Assembly (NCBI GenBank): GCA_016181005.1
Contig: JACPAE010000001.1
Coordinates: 124,001 to 188,000 of the forward strand
Direction of reading: 5' to 3'
Length of the DNA: 64,000 nucleotides
Source: Candidatus Aenigmatarchaeota archaeon
GTDB taxonomy: Archaea > Aenigmatarchaeota > Aenigmatarchaeia > CG10238-14 > SCSR01
Of this stretch, positions 34,970 to 43,851 are shown one piece after another. Numbering within the stretch: the first letter of the stretch is position 1; every line of letters begins with the position of its first letter. The notes beneath the pieces are model-generated. The model ran no database searches. It saw nothing but the letters and a program-made list of their open reading frames with translations, and had not been told where the DNA came from. Position numbers and translations under genes: made by a program.

Positions 34970-35849
34970 CTTTAATCACGTTTGGAATTTCTTCTATCAA
35001 ATCGGTCGGGAGCAAAGACTCACCGAACTTCTTAGCGGCCCATTCGCCAGCCTTGCCATTAATGTAGGCACTTGCGGCGGCAGCTCTAAAAGTATCTACA
35101 CTTCTGGCCAGCATAGCCGCGCATATACCAGTCAAAGTATCCCCACAACCGCCTTTAGTCATCAAAACATTACCTGTCTTATTCAAAAGAATATCCTTAC
35201 CATTCGAGATAACGTCGACATGTCCTTTCAGTAGAATTGTTATCGGTGGATTCAGAGGGCATGCATTCGACTTGCCGCAGTTAATTCCGTATGCAACCTT
35301 TCTAACAGCATCAACCCGTTCATTGATATTGCCAGATACGTTGATTCCAGCCAATTCCAAGAACTCGTTTGCGTGCGGCGTTAAAACAATTTTCTTTCCC
35401 CTCAGGCCGTCTTTGATCGAACTTACAGCACGTATGGCATCGGCATCTAGCACCATTGGCAAATCAACCTTTCTAACAAGCATGTTAATTGCCTGTCTGG
35501 TTTTCTGAATCCTCCACAAACCCGGTCCTATAGCCAGTGCAGTCACCCTCTCCACCTCAACCATGTCCAGGATAGTCTTGACATGCCTCGGTTCCAGCCG
35601 TTTACCTTCAAGGGGGTTAGTTATCAGTGATGGAGAATAGTTCGCAGCAACGTCCATCGACCGTCTGGGTCCGACTAGATATACAAGATCGCATCCAGCC
35701 CTAGCAGCTGACATTCCAACAAATATCGGAGATCCTGTGTGACTCTCGCTGCCTGCAACTACAAGCAGTTTCCCGAATTGACCCTTATGAACCCATTTGC
35801 CGCGTTTCCTGTAAACGCCTCTTAAAACCGACTTTTGCACATATTCCAT
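34962..35849 (-). CDS. nnrD: ADP/ATP-dependent NAD(P)H-hydrate dehydratase
   Basis: 295 residues matching the YjeF C-terminal (ribokinase-like) domain: GQFGKLLVVAGSESHTGSP, VLDADAIRAV, LTPHANEF, GCGDTLTGICAAML. It repairs hydrated NAD(P)H. The epimerase domain that archaea usually have fused at the N-terminus is absent, so the S-epimer-specific repair may stand alone or the epimerase lies elsewhere. Confidence 0.92.
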   Translation of the reverse strand: MEYVQKSVLRGVYRKRGKWVHKGQFGKLLVVAGSESHTGSPIFVGMSAARAGCDLVYLVGPRRSMDVAANYSPSLITNPLEGKRLEPRHVKTILDMVEVERVTALAIGPGLWRIQKTRQAINMLVRKVDLPMVLDADAIRAVSSIKDGLRGKKIVLTPHANEFLELAGINVSGNINERVDAVRKVAYGINCGKSNACPLNPPITILLKGHVDVISNGKDILLNKTGNVLMTKGGCGDTLTGICAAMLARSVDTFRAAAASAYINGKAGEWAAKKFGESLLPTDLIEEIPNVIKGV

Positions 35850-35883
35850 AATTTAATTAAAGGTTACTCCAGTAAATACTCTT

Positions 35884-36909
35884 ATGAAAGCGTACCTGGT
35901 GAAGACGCTTATAGGGATATTCGCCGTAGACGAAAGGAGGAAAGTAATCCTGTTCAGGCCTTATTCCAAAAACCCGGAGGAAATAGCGTCAAAATTCCTC
36001 TCTGAAGATTCAGACGAATTCAGGCAAGTCAAGCAGGAGGTTTCACGCAAGGGAATCAAAGATATTATTGAAAACGACAAGAGCATCGCCGAGTTTGTAA
36101 ACCAGAACCTGCTCAAGTATGCGATGGAGAACAATTTCGCCAAGAGCAACATAGAGTTCAACCAGCTTCTGACTCAAATCAACCTTGAAATCTCGAAGCA
36201 GAAGGTCAAAAAAGCTACTGGAAGGGACAACCTAATTATCCATACGGTCAATGCAATCGACGAGATCGACAGGGCAATAAACATTTTTGTAGAGCGTCTG
36301 CGGGAGATGTACGGCCTGCACTTTCCCGAGATGGACCGGGCAGTTGCGGACCATGAAAAGTTTGCAAAGTTTGTTGAAAAGTTCGGCTCAAAAGAGTTGA
36401 TTGAGGACGGTGACTTGAAGCAATTGGCCAGGCATAGCATGGGAATGGAGTTTACAAAGCAGGATGTGGAAATGTCAAGGACGCTTGCAGGGAATATAGT
36501 GAAATTGTACGAGATAAGGAAATTTGCGTCTAATTATTTAAGCAACATTTTGAAGGAGATTATTCCCAACTTTTCTGCCCTTGCAGGGGACATTGTAGCT
36601 GCAAGACTTGTGGCTAAAGCCGGTGGACTGGAAAGGCTCGCTAGGATGCCCTCTTCAACAATCCAGCTGCTTGGAAGCGAGAAAGCATTGTTCAGATTCC
36701 TCAAGTCGAGAAAGAAATCAAAGTCGCCAAAGTACGGAATAATTTACAACCATCCGCTCATACAGAACGCTCCAGATGAAAAGCGCGGAAAGATAGCGCG
36801 CCTGCTTGCCTCCAAGCTTTCGATAGCCGCCAGGATTGACTATTATTCAAAGGAATATAAGGCCGACCAGATGAAGAAGGAATTGGAGAAGAAGGTTAAG
36901 GAAATCTAG
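35884..36909 (+). CDS. nop5: Nop5, C/D-box RNP core protein
   Basis: 341 residues in three parts: an alpha/beta N-terminal domain that binds fibrillarin, a coiled coil (about 110-220) and the Nop domain with GDIVAARLVAKAGGLERLARMPSSTIQLLGSEKALF motifs (about 238-275). The tail is lysine-rich. It bridges L7Ae on the guide RNA and fibrillarin. The fibrillarin gene follows after 10 bases, the standard archaeal pair. Confidence 0.95.
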   Translation: MKAYLVKTLIGIFAVDERRKVILFRPYSKNPEEIASKFLSEDSDEFRQVKQEVSRKGIKDIIENDKSIAEFVNQNLLKYAMENNFAKSNIEFNQLLTQINLEISKQKVKKATGRDNLIIHTVNAIDEIDRAINIFVERLREMYGLHFPEMDRAVADHEKFAKFVEKFGSKELIEDGDLKQLARHSMGMEFTKQDVEMSRTLAGNIVKLYEIRKFASNYLSNILKEIIPNFSALAGDIVAARLVAKAGGLERLARMPSSTIQLLGSEKALFRFLKSRKKSKSPKYGIIYNHPLIQNAPDEKRGKIARLLASKLSIAARIDYYSKEYKADQMKKELEKKVKEI

Positions 36910-36919
36910 GCTGTGTTTT

Positions 36920-37582
36920 ATGGCTAAAAAAGCAGTTCACGGCATCCATTTTATAGGAGATAAGATTGTTACGGAAAATCTTGTGACTGGCGTGAAAGTT
37001 TACGGGGAGAATTTAATTAAGGAGAATGGCCAGGAATACAGGACATGGGACTTTTGGAGAAGCAAGCCAGCCGCAGCAATTAAAAAGGGATTGAAAAATT
37101 TTCCGCTCGAAAAGGGGATGAATGTACTTTATCTGGGAATAGCCAACGGCACAACAGCGTCTCACTTCTCAGACATTGTGGGAGCCGAGGGTCTGATATA
37201 CGGCGTGGAGATTAGCGAAAGGCCTTTCCGAGAACTGCTGCCTACAGCACAGAAGAGGGGAAACATAATTCCGATACTCGCGAACGCAAGAAAGCCTGAG
37301 GATTATGAGAATATAGTACTAGGCAAAGTTGATATGGTTTATGAGGATGTTGCAAGTGGCGACCAGATGGAGATACTGATAAGGAACTGTGAAAAGTTCC
37401 TCAAACCGAACGGCTATGCAGTAATCGCCATTAAATCGCAGTCCATAGATGTCACAAAACCGCCTCATCAGACATACAAGGAATGCCTGCTGGTGCTGGA
37501 AAAACATTTTGAGATTCTGGAAAAGGTCGAGCTGGATCCTTATGAAAAATATCATTTATTTGTTGTGATGAAATGGAAATAA
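36920..37582 (+). CDS. flpA: Fibrillarin, 2'-O-methyltransferase
   Basis: 220 residues with the fibrillarin start YRTWDFWRSKPAAAI, SAM site VLYLGIANGTTASHFSDIVG (about residue 70), YGVEISERPFRELL and the K-D-K-E tetrad region ending AIKSQSID. It methylates rRNA and tRNA 2'-hydroxyls under guide RNAs. The third base of the 3' end abuts the convergent zinc-ribbon gene with no gap. Confidence 0.95.
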   Translation: MAKKAVHGIHFIGDKIVTENLVTGVKVYGENLIKENGQEYRTWDFWRSKPAAAIKKGLKNFPLEKGMNVLYLGIANGTTASHFSDIVGAEGLIYGVEISERPFRELLPTAQKRGNIIPILANARKPEDYENIVLGKVDMVYEDVASGDQMEILIRNCEKFLKPNGYAVIAIKSQSIDVTKPPHQTYKECLLVLEKHFEILEKVELDPYEKYHLFVVMKWK

Positions 37583-37762
37583 CTATTTTAGCAACCTTTC
37601 ATAGTATTTTCGCCTTAATGTCATAGCTTCCCTAAATTTATTGAATCTGACAACCTTGTCGAAAGGAAAACCGATATTACACGTTCTGCAAAAAATCCTC
37701 TTTTGTCCAAAACCATCCATAAATTCAAAGAGTCTAATCGAATTGCATCTAACGCATCTCAT
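37583..37762 (-). CDS. Small zinc-ribbon protein, type 1
   Basis: 59 residues: CVRC (residues 3-6) and CRTC (25-28) form a zinc ribbon, then a basic helix rich in Arg and Lys. A strong Shine-Dalgarno AAGGAGGAG precedes the ATG. It matches the protein at 44096-44284 along the segment MDGFGQKRIFCRTC versus IDGFSQRRIFCRGC, so the two are paralogues. Likely nucleic-acid or protein binding; no family name is known to me. Confidence 0.75.
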   Translation of the reverse strand: MRCVRCNSIRLFEFMDGFGQKRIFCRTCNIGFPFDKVVRFNKFREAMTLRRKYYERLLK

Positions 37763-37832
37763 TTACTCTCCTCCTTTTTCTGAACTTTGTAAGTACCAGC
37801 CTTATCCAACTGCTGGGTTTCATAGCGAATCC

Positions 37833-37970
37833 TCAGTAGCCCTCTGAATAAGAACTAGGCGACAGCAACCTTAGCTGATTAGAAGAGAATCTGTGCAAGA
37901 TACTTCCGCATCTATAGCAGAACATCACATTGTTTTCATACATCATACTACATGTTTCACAAACGTTCAT
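37833..37970 (-). CDS. Small zinc-ribbon protein
   Basis: 45 residues with CETC (4-7) and CYRC (18-21), spaced as a treble-clef or rubredoxin-like ribbon, followed by a tail rich in Ser and Leu. It starts eight bases after the stop of the next zinc-ribbon gene upstream and is probably in the same operon. The tail may be shorter or frameshifted: the -1 frame downstream also looks coding. Confidence 0.6.
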   Translation of the reverse strand: MNVCETCSMMYENNVMFCYRCGSILHRFSSNQLRLLSPSSYSEGY

Positions 37971-37978
37971 ACAATCAT

Positions 37979-38134
37979 CTATTTCACGCAGTTCAAGCAG
38001 CCGATGTATCCTCCCCTTTCCACTATCTTGCTTGGTGTCACTTCATCCGAACATGCCGGGCATATTATCACGATCGGCATTCTTTGCTGCTGAAGGGGAA
38101 GCTTCATCAGGGGCTTTAGAGCCTGATATACCAT
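37979..38134 (-). CDS. Small zinc-ribbon protein, type 2
   Basis: 51 residues with CPAC and CLNC near the C-terminus. The pattern IICPACSDEV-x10-GYIGCLNC matches VCPSCSSEV-x10-GLIRCSYC in the protein at 38938-39096, including a KLP segment upstream, so they are paralogues. ATG 38134 is about 30 bases from a shared TATA element and fits a leaderless start; ATG 38107 and 38164 are alternatives. Confidence 0.65.
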   Translation of the reverse strand: MVYQALKPLMKLPLQQQRMPIVIICPACSDEVTPSKIVERGGYIGCLNCVK

Positions 38135-38159
38135 GTAATCATTGCATAAGGAGTTTAGT

Positions 38160-38174
38160 AACATATAAATACTT
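38160..38174. promoter_or_regulatory. Shared TATA-like element, Lrp gene and zinc-ribbon operon
   Basis: ACATATAAATACT reads TATAAATA on plus and TATTTATA on minus. It lies about 27 bases before the Lrp ATG at 38196 and about 30 bases before ATG 38134 on minus. One symmetric element could serve both directions. Confidence 0.5.
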
Positions 38175-38195
38175 TCCTATTCAAAAAATAAACAT

Positions 38196-38720
38196 ATGTC
38201 ACCTAAAATTAATGAGAGAGCGACAAATGTTAAAGAGCCTTTAAAAGCAAAATCATCAGACAGTGGACAAATGTCAACTGACGAAATAGACAGGAAAATA
38301 CTCAAGCTTCTGGTTCAAAATGCTCGGTTGTCTTTTCGCGAACTCGGCCGGCAGCTGAAACTTTCAACAGGTGCTGTCATCGAACGGTTGAGGAAGCTGG
38401 AGGTTAAAGAAGTGATTTCAGGTTATTCTGCCAACATCAATACAAAAAAACTCGGATTTGACATAACAGCAATAATCGAGCTTGTAGCGCCGAAGATGAT
38501 TCTGAAAAGGGCAATGGTGGAACTGTCAAACTCACACAATGTTTATGCTATATACCACACAGCAGGAACTATAGACGTCATAATAATCGCGAAATTCAGG
38601 AGCATTGAGGAGTTGAATGTGTTTCTCGAAAGCCTCTACAGCAAATTAGAAGTGATAAGGACGGAAACGAGAATAGTCTTCAATACGATTAAAGAAGATT
38701 TCAGGACGCTGATTCAATAG
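38196..38720 (+). CDS. Lrp/AsnC family regulator
   Basis: 174 residues. After a 30-residue polar extension, TDEIDRKILKLLVQNARLSFRELGRQLKLSTGAVIERLRKLE is a full Lrp-type helix-turn-helix. The RAM ligand domain follows with VYAIYHTAGTIDVIIIAKF (about 118-136). Lrp proteins sense amino acids or small ligands. Its promoter is shared with the divergent zinc-ribbon operon, which it may regulate; that is inference. Confidence 0.9.
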   Translation: MSPKINERATNVKEPLKAKSSDSGQMSTDEIDRKILKLLVQNARLSFRELGRQLKLSTGAVIERLRKLEVKEVISGYSANINTKKLGFDITAIIELVAPKMILKRAMVELSNSHNVYAIYHTAGTIDVIIIAKFRSIEELNVFLESLYSKLEVIRTETRIVFNTIKEDFRTLIQ

Positions 38721-38839
38721 TCAGCATAGTCCCGCGGCGTCTTCCATTCGTCAGTGGATTCCACAAGCATATTACCACATATCCCACATGCTTCGTTATC
38801 ATCACCGTACTGTAGTCGGCACATCCTGCATAGCTTCAT
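38714..38839 (-). CDS. Small zinc-ribbon protein
   Basis: 41 residues: CRMC (4-7) and CGIC (18-21) followed by an acidic tail with EWKTPRDYAD. The ATG at 38839 follows GTGATTTC. The end overlaps the convergent Lrp gene by seven bases. The spacing between the Cys pairs equals that of the 45-residue protein at 37833-37970. Confidence 0.6.
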   Translation of the reverse strand: MKLCRMCRLQYGDDNEACGICGNMLVESTDEWKTPRDYADY

Positions 38840-38937
38840 GAAATCACTAAGAAAAAGGAAGAAGTCGGAGAACATTTCGGTCTAATGGAATCCTCCAAGG
38901 GGGTTGTTCTCCAACTTCGGTTGATCGGCCAAAAGGG

Positions 38938-39096
38938 TTATCTGCAATACGAACACCTTATTAGTCCCTTGTCTTCAACTATTTCGTGCAAGTCCACTTC
39001 ACTGCTGCAGGACGGGCAGACGAATGCTACAACACGCAGAGGTTGTTCGATGTCGTACGATTTTACAAATGATATCGGCAGTTTTTTAAGCGGCAT
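38938..39096 (-). CDS. Small zinc-ribbon protein, type 2 paralogue
   Basis: 52 residues. A basic N-terminus (MPLKKLPISF) leads to CPSC (27-30) and CSYC (48-51). It is paralogous to 37979-38134. A TATA-like CTTTATAAG lies about 35 bases upstream on the minus strand. The gap to 39287 (190 bases) holds this promoter and AT-rich sequence with TTTATATAAG, probably part of the promoter region of the plus-strand regulator gene. Confidence 0.65.
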   Translation of the reverse strand: MPLKKLPISFVKSYDIEQPLRVVAFVCPSCSSEVDLHEIVEDKGLIRCSYCR

Positions 39097-39286
39097 TTCT
39101 CATCTGAAAGTAGGAATATGGAAAGGCGCTTATAAAGCATCTTTATAATGATATTTATAAAAGTCGTTCTATGTACTTGAAAACCATAAAGTTTATATAA
39201 GCCTTTCTATAAGAAAATTCACACTATTGTTAAAAAGTTCATAGTATTTATGCACATGCTATCAAGATTTTAATAAAAGGGATAAT

Positions 39287-40228
39287 ATGCAAGCGACACT
39301 GATAGAAAACAACGGTACTGGAAGAATTGCTTACGATTCTTTAGTTGTAAATGACCCTAAAGCACTTTCATCATTAAATAGCAAGCTCGCGATGAAAATT
39401 GTTAAAACTTTAGCCGAGAAACCACAATCAGCTATAGATATTTCTAGAAAATTGAAAATGCACGAACAAAAAATTTATTATCATATGAGGAGATTGGAAA
39501 GAGCAGGTATAATTTATACAATTTCCAATGAAAAAAGGCATGGAATGGTCGCAAAGATTTACAGCATAGTTTCTCCTGTAATTGCCGCTAAGCTGCATGA
39601 AAAAGGAACAGAGATTAAAGATGGCGAGCATACCGAAGTACCTACAAATGTTCTTGAATTCTTCAAGCCGTTTATTCAAGCCGGTAGATTTAACGCAAAA
39701 ATAATTATAGGAGACCCAACACCACACGGAACGTATAATGTCGGCGGTCTTGATGGTGTTCATGTTATAGATTTGTTGCTTTTCTTAGGCAGATTTATTA
39801 GTAACTTTGACAGCCCGAATTACAAATTAGATACCGAGGTTAGAGAGAATGATTTAAAAAATAATATGATTTTGATAGGTAACAACAAAACAAACTCAAT
39901 CATAGATAAAATAAATTCCAAGTCTTATGTCTACTTCGACACGCAAAAATCTTCCATAATATCAAAGATTACGGGTGACACTTACAAAGATGATAGATGT
40001 GGTATCGTGTTAAAATTCGATAACCCGTTCGACAAAACTAAAAAAGTGATGATTATAGGCGGAATGAGGACACGAGGAACAAGAGCAGCCATGATAGCAA
40101 TATTAAAAATTCTAAGCAACAACCTTTTAAATATTAAAAACAATGAAAATTTCCACTATATAGTCCAAGGAATGGATAAGGACAGTGATATGATAATAGA
40201 CGATGCGGTTATATTGGAGGGTAATTGA
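39287..40228 (+). CDS. Winged-helix regulator with a large C-terminal sensor-like domain
   Basis: 313 residues. Residues 30-100 are an ArsR-like winged helix: KIVKTLAEKPQSAIDISRKL, then KIYYHMRRLERAGIIYTI. The C-terminal 200 residues form an alpha/beta domain with ILIGNNKTNSI, GDTYKDDRCGIVLKF and GGMRTRGTRAAMIAIL. This part resembles the repeating cores of archaeal S-layer C-terminal domains, but I am not sure. First gene of an AT-rich plus-strand set, so it may control the cluster. Confidence 0.65.
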   Translation: MQATLIENNGTGRIAYDSLVVNDPKALSSLNSKLAMKIVKTLAEKPQSAIDISRKLKMHEQKIYYHMRRLERAGIIYTISNEKRHGMVAKIYSIVSPVIAAKLHEKGTEIKDGEHTEVPTNVLEFFKPFIQAGRFNAKIIIGDPTPHGTYNVGGLDGVHVIDLLLFLGRFISNFDSPNYKLDTEVRENDLKNNMILIGNNKTNSIIDKINSKSYVYFDTQKSSIISKITGDTYKDDRCGIVLKFDNPFDKTKKVMIIGGMRTRGTRAAMIAILKILSNNLLNIKNNENFHYIVQGMDKDSDMIIDDAVILEGN

Positions 40229-40229
40229 A

Positions 40230-40805
40230 ATGGTAGTTTACAGTCCGTATAGAAGCTTAGCAAGAGTTCACAAAGAAGTAGTAGGGGACAGTTTTTTCCT
40301 TTTCCCATTAGGGTGGGGTGCAGCAAGCGAAGCCAATATTTTGGAAGAAGAGTTGCGTAAAGAAGGGATTTCTGTAGTAAGGTACGATTTTGTGGTTAAT
40401 GATGTAGGAAGTAGCGATGGCTATAGACATGTTGAAAACCGTCTTGAAGAAGTAGCTTATGATTTGAACCATGGGGTTGCTAGAATAATTAAACCAACTG
40501 GATATGATGTTATAGAAATACCTCCAGTCTCCTTTGATTTGCAAAGACCTATGGTACCTTTGGAGGATTATGTTAGACGTACAGGCCTAGGACTTGTCGG
40601 AGGTATAGAATTTTGCTATCGCCTAAAACCACTAGTGAATGGCGGGATGATACACCCATCAACTATCAACAGGGATATAGAAATGAGAATGCCTGCAGAT
40701 TCCAATCCTGAAATGTTAAAAAATGTAGGAGATGTTTTACATCCAGATTATCTTGTTAGATTACCTCATATAACTCCTTTAAGACAGAGAGTTGTGAGAG
40801 TATGA
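40230..40805 (+). CDS. Unknown protein, AT-rich island
   Basis: 191 residues from ATG 40230 (a longer frame from 40203 overlaps the previous gene). No family is recognised. Visible are a FFLFPLGWGAASEANILEEEL segment that looks like a strand-loop-helix, a Gly-rich GLGLVGGIEF and a His-rich end (HPSTIN, HPDYLVRLPH). It could be a metal-dependent enzyme, but no catalytic set can be named. The stop overlaps the next gene by four bases. Confidence 0.6.
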   Translation: MVVYSPYRSLARVHKEVVGDSFFLFPLGWGAASEANILEEELRKEGISVVRYDFVVNDVGSSDGYRHVENRLEEVAYDLNHGVARIIKPTGYDVIEIPPVSFDLQRPMVPLEDYVRRTGLGLVGGIEFCYRLKPLVNGGMIHPSTINRDIEMRMPADSNPEMLKNVGDVLHPDYLVRLPHITPLRQRVVRV

Positions 40806-41362
40806 CAACTGGTTCCAGACACATTACGAACGGTCTTTATATAGCGGATTTCGCTGTAAAGGGGGAAGAATATCAGCCTCTTGTTAACTTTTTAAGTTCT
40901 GAACAAAGCTGTAGAATAGCAGACAATATTTACAATCCTTCTGGATTACTTGTAGTTTTTCAAGTGTATGATGGAATGAATAATAGGGCATCTGATCTTT
41001 ACTATGATTGGAATCAAAAAGGAGCTGTTAATAGAGTGCACTCAAGCGGTGTGTTAAAGCCAGTTGCTAGCTATCGAGGACTTGGAGGCGGTTTCAATTG
41101 GGCTAAGCTGACGTATCCTCGTAGGGCACTAGAAGCCTTGAAGACGGATATAGCTGGGGAAAGAAGAATTGGTGAAACCTTTTATACAGAAGAAGGTTGG
41201 TTGTATTCACGTGTTAAGATTCCAGAATCTGAGGCTTCACGCGAAATACAAGAACTGTTAACTAGAATAGAGGGAGCAAATAGTTTCAGATACCTTTCTA
41301 TAATAAAGGAATTGAAAAATGTTTGGAATTTATCTGATTATCAAGAACTTCCATGGTCTTGA
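40802..41362 (+). CDS. Unknown protein, AT-rich island
   Basis: 186 residues, translationally coupled (ATGA) to the gene before. Soluble, with a DLYYDWNQKG segment, a glycine-rich SYRGLGGGFNW and a charged C-terminal helix. No family is recognised. Six bases later the deoxyribosyltransferase-like gene begins, so the three genes probably act together. Confidence 0.6.
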   Translation: MTTGSRHITNGLYIADFAVKGEEYQPLVNFLSSEQSCRIADNIYNPSGLLVVFQVYDGMNNRASDLYYDWNQKGAVNRVHSSGVLKPVASYRGLGGGFNWAKLTYPRRALEALKTDIAGERRIGETFYTEEGWLYSRVKIPESEASREIQELLTRIEGANSFRYLSIIKELKNVWNLSDYQELPWS

Positions 41363-41368
41363 ATTATT

Positions 41369-41842
41369 ATGCCAAAAGCTTACATAACAGCACCATTCAC
41401 AGAAAAATCTGTTATCAAGGATAAAGAACATGTGTACGGTGAAATAAAAGAACAGTCTTTCATTAACTTCCTAAATACAATAGAGTCTGTGTTGAGAGAG
41501 TTTGGATTCTCAACTTTTCTACCACATCGTGATATTCATCAATGGGGTAAGATTTATATTGAACCAGAAATTGTTATGAAACAAGTTCTAAAAGAAATAA
41601 AAGAATGTGATTTATTTATTACATGCCCGGAATATAGCAAAGGGCCGAATGTTGAATTAGGTATGGCAATTGCACTAGGAAAGAAAGCCGTAATAATTCA
41701 GAATGAAAATGAAAAACTTAGTTTGGTCCACGCTGGATTGAAAGGATTATCACCAACTTCAATAATAAGATTTAAGGACATAATGGATATGAAGGATAAA
41801 CTTAGAAGAGAGTTGTCTGCGTCTACTGGGATACCTGTTTAG
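41369..41842 (+). CDS. Nucleoside 2-deoxyribosyltransferase-like protein
   Basis: 157 residues: KAYITAPFTEKS at the N-terminus, a flexible loop with FLPHRDIHQWG, the acidic ECDLFITCPEYSKGPNVELGMAIALGKKAVI block whose VELG carries the catalytic Glu. The family cleaves or transfers N-glycosidic bonds of (deoxy)nucleosides or nucleotides; MilB-like members hydrolyse CMP derivatives. The 3' end overlaps the convergent aminotransferase by 20 bases. Substrate unknown. Confidence 0.78.
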   Translation: MPKAYITAPFTEKSVIKDKEHVYGEIKEQSFINFLNTIESVLREFGFSTFLPHRDIHQWGKIYIEPEIVMKQVLKEIKECDLFITCPEYSKGPNVELGMAIALGKKAVIIQNENEKLSLVHAGLKGLSPTSIIRFKDIMDMKDKLRRELSASTGIPV

Positions 41843-42932
41843 ATAATTCTCTGATTTTCTCAAGTAGCCTTTCATTTTCTTCTGGTGTGCCAACAGTTAT
41901 TCTTAAGCAGTCTGACAATCTACCACTATCAAAATATCTAACGAGAACTTTATTTTCAGCTAATCTGTCATATAGCATTTTTGCTACCGCTGGTGACCTA
42001 CCTCTTGCTAAGACAAAGTTAGCCTGTGAAGGTCTTACATAAAATCCAAGTTCAGTTAAGTCTTGAGTTAATTTAGCTCGTTCTGCTTTGATTTCTCCCA
42101 CCAGTTTTCTTGTATGTTCAATAGATTCTGGTTCAAGTGCAGCTAATCCCATAAGATAAGTTACGATTGTTACGTTGTAAGGCAATCTAACAGCCTCGAC
42201 TCTTGAGATAATATCAGGATGACCTAAAGCATATCCTAACCTTTCTGCAGCAAGTCCGAATGCTTTAGAAAATGTCCTAGTAACTATTAGATTAGGATAT
42301 CTGCCACTTCTCACTAATTCTAAAGCATCGTCTTCTGCAAAATCTGCATAAGCTTCGTCATCAACAAATATACCATCAAGTTCTGCAACTAACCTATCCA
42401 AATCTTTAATAGGTGTAGCTGCCCCACTTGGGGTATTTGGACCCGAAAATGTTGCAAGCTTGGGTTTTGCTTTTATTATTTCATCTATCGGTAACGTATA
42501 TCCATCAGGTAATTCTATTATTACTGGCATAGAACCAGTAAGTTTTTGATAGTTTGGCCACATTGAATAATCGGGGCTGCCATACGCGTATCTGTCACCC
42601 TTATCTAAAAATACTAATCCTATGTTCTGCAAAACTTCGTCAGAACCATTACCGAAACTAATCTGTTCTGGCTGTATCTTAAGATATGCAGATAATCTTT
42701 TCTTCAACTCTTTATGATCTCCAGGAGGATACCTATGTAGAAGATGAGGGTGGGTTTTAATGTAATCTAGAACTTCCAATACCCTAGGTGCAGGAGGATA
42801 CGGAAATTCATTTTGATTTAATTTGGCCCAGTTTTCATAATCGCTAATTTGCACACCACCAACATACGGAGACATTTCACGTATGCTTGGCCTAACAAGG
42901 TCCAATACAGATTCTACATTTCTGTCAGTCAA
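41823..42932 (-). CDS. HisC-like class I/II aminotransferase
   Basis: 369 residues. LVRPSIREMSPYVGG at the N-terminus is typical of histidinol-phosphate aminotransferases, with GNGSDEVLQN, SGPNTPSG and the PLP lysine in TRTFSKAFGLAAERLGY (about residue 220). The start is TTG, with a TATA-like AAGTATTTAAACG about 30 bases upstream. No other his genes are present, so it may act on another phosphorylated amino or keto substrate. Confidence 0.82.
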   Translation of the reverse strand: MTDRNVESVLDLVRPSIREMSPYVGGVQISDYENWAKLNQNEFPYPPAPRVLEVLDYIKTHPHLLHRYPPGDHKELKKRLSAYLKIQPEQISFGNGSDEVLQNIGLVFLDKGDRYAYGSPDYSMWPNYQKLTGSMPVIIELPDGYTLPIDEIIKAKPKLATFSGPNTPSGAATPIKDLDRLVAELDGIFVDDEAYADFAEDDALELVRSGRYPNLIVTRTFSKAFGLAAERLGYALGHPDIISRVEAVRLPYNVTIVTYLMGLAALEPESIEHTRKLVGEIKAERAKLTQDLTELGFYVRPSQANFVLARGRSPAVAKMLYDRLAENKVLVRYFDSGRLSDCLRITVGTPEENERLLEKIRELSKQVSQ

Positions 42933-42990
42933 CTAAACACCTATGTGAGTTTAGTTATGTAGATTTTAGCGTTTAAATACTTAACTAAAT

Positions 42991-43800
42991 TTAAATGTAG
43001 TTCTGTAAAAGTAAATTATGAACATAAGGATTACCAGCTATCATTGAATTTTTCACTTTCACAAACCCATTTCTAACAACAGTAAACCATTGACTGCCTC
43101 TACCATTTGTTACTCTACCGCCAGCTTCTTCTATACCGAGTGCAGATATCAAATCGTGCATGTCAGCTTCTCTGAAAATGTATACCAAACCATCAGCGCT
43201 TCCACGAGCCACCATCCAAATATCTACAGCATCTGACGCAGATGTTGGAGTATAATCAGTTATTCTCCTTAGTACATCCAAATACCTTCCAGCATATTTT
43301 CTATCAGGCCAGTGATTAAAAATTATATCAAGATTTTCTCGTCTATCGCTAACGTGGATCCGTTCACCATTAAGATACGCCCCACCTTCTTTAATAGCCC
43401 TGTATAATTCTTTTGTTACAGGATTGTAAAATACAACATAAACAGGTCGACCATTTTTCACAAGTCCTAAAGTAACCCCAAATCCAAATTCTTTTCTCTT
43501 TCTTGCAAAATTATGTGTGCCTTCCAAAGGATCGACATATAAAATACCGCTATTACCTAATCTTAAAGGAAATTCCATGTCTTCTAATTTTTCTTCAGCA
43601 ACAATTACGTAAGGTAGATTTGCTTCTTTCAACCGTGTTATAATCAATCTTTCTGATTGAATATCTGCATTGGTTGCGAAGTCATGCTCACCCTTTTGTA
43701 ATAGCTCCAGTTCTGTATTATAGAGGCTTAATAACAGACCACCAGCTTCTTGAGCTATGTCGTCTAAGGTTGAACTTTCTCGTTCTTCAACTATAGGCAT
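42991..43800 (-). CDS. Inositol-monophosphatase family phosphatase
   Basis: 269 residues. Metal motifs: VAEEKLED (first Glu), YVDPLEGTHNF (DPLDGT variant, about residue 90) and the later DMHDLISALGIEEAGG. Family members remove phosphate from inositol, fructose-1,6-bisphosphate, PAP or histidinol phosphate. A TTTAAATATT box 25 bases upstream of ATG 43800 gives it its own promoter. The adjacency to a HisC-like gene recalls the HisC-HisN pair, which is inference. Confidence 0.82.
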   Translation of the reverse strand: MPIVEERESSTLDDIAQEAGGLLLSLYNTELELLQKGEHDFATNADIQSERLIITRLKEANLPYVIVAEEKLEDMEFPLRLGNSGILYVDPLEGTHNFARKRKEFGFGVTLGLVKNGRPVYVVFYNPVTKELYRAIKEGGAYLNGERIHVSDRRENLDIIFNHWPDRKYAGRYLDVLRRITDYTPTSASDAVDIWMVARGSADGLVYIFREADMHDLISALGIEEAGGRVTNGRGSQWFTVVRNGFVKVKNSMIAGNPYVHNLLLQNYI

Positions 43801-43851
43801 AATTCTAAACTAGAATGAAAATATTTAAAGAAAAAGAAAGGGGGATAAGGA

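Noticed and set aside
37763-37832. Short frame ending in KVQKKEESK just before the type 1 zinc-ribbon gene
   Set aside because: It ends in an ATGA overlap and looks coding, but has no start codon apart from an internal TTG; it may be the frameshifted tail of the neighbouring zinc protein, so it was not listed as a gene.
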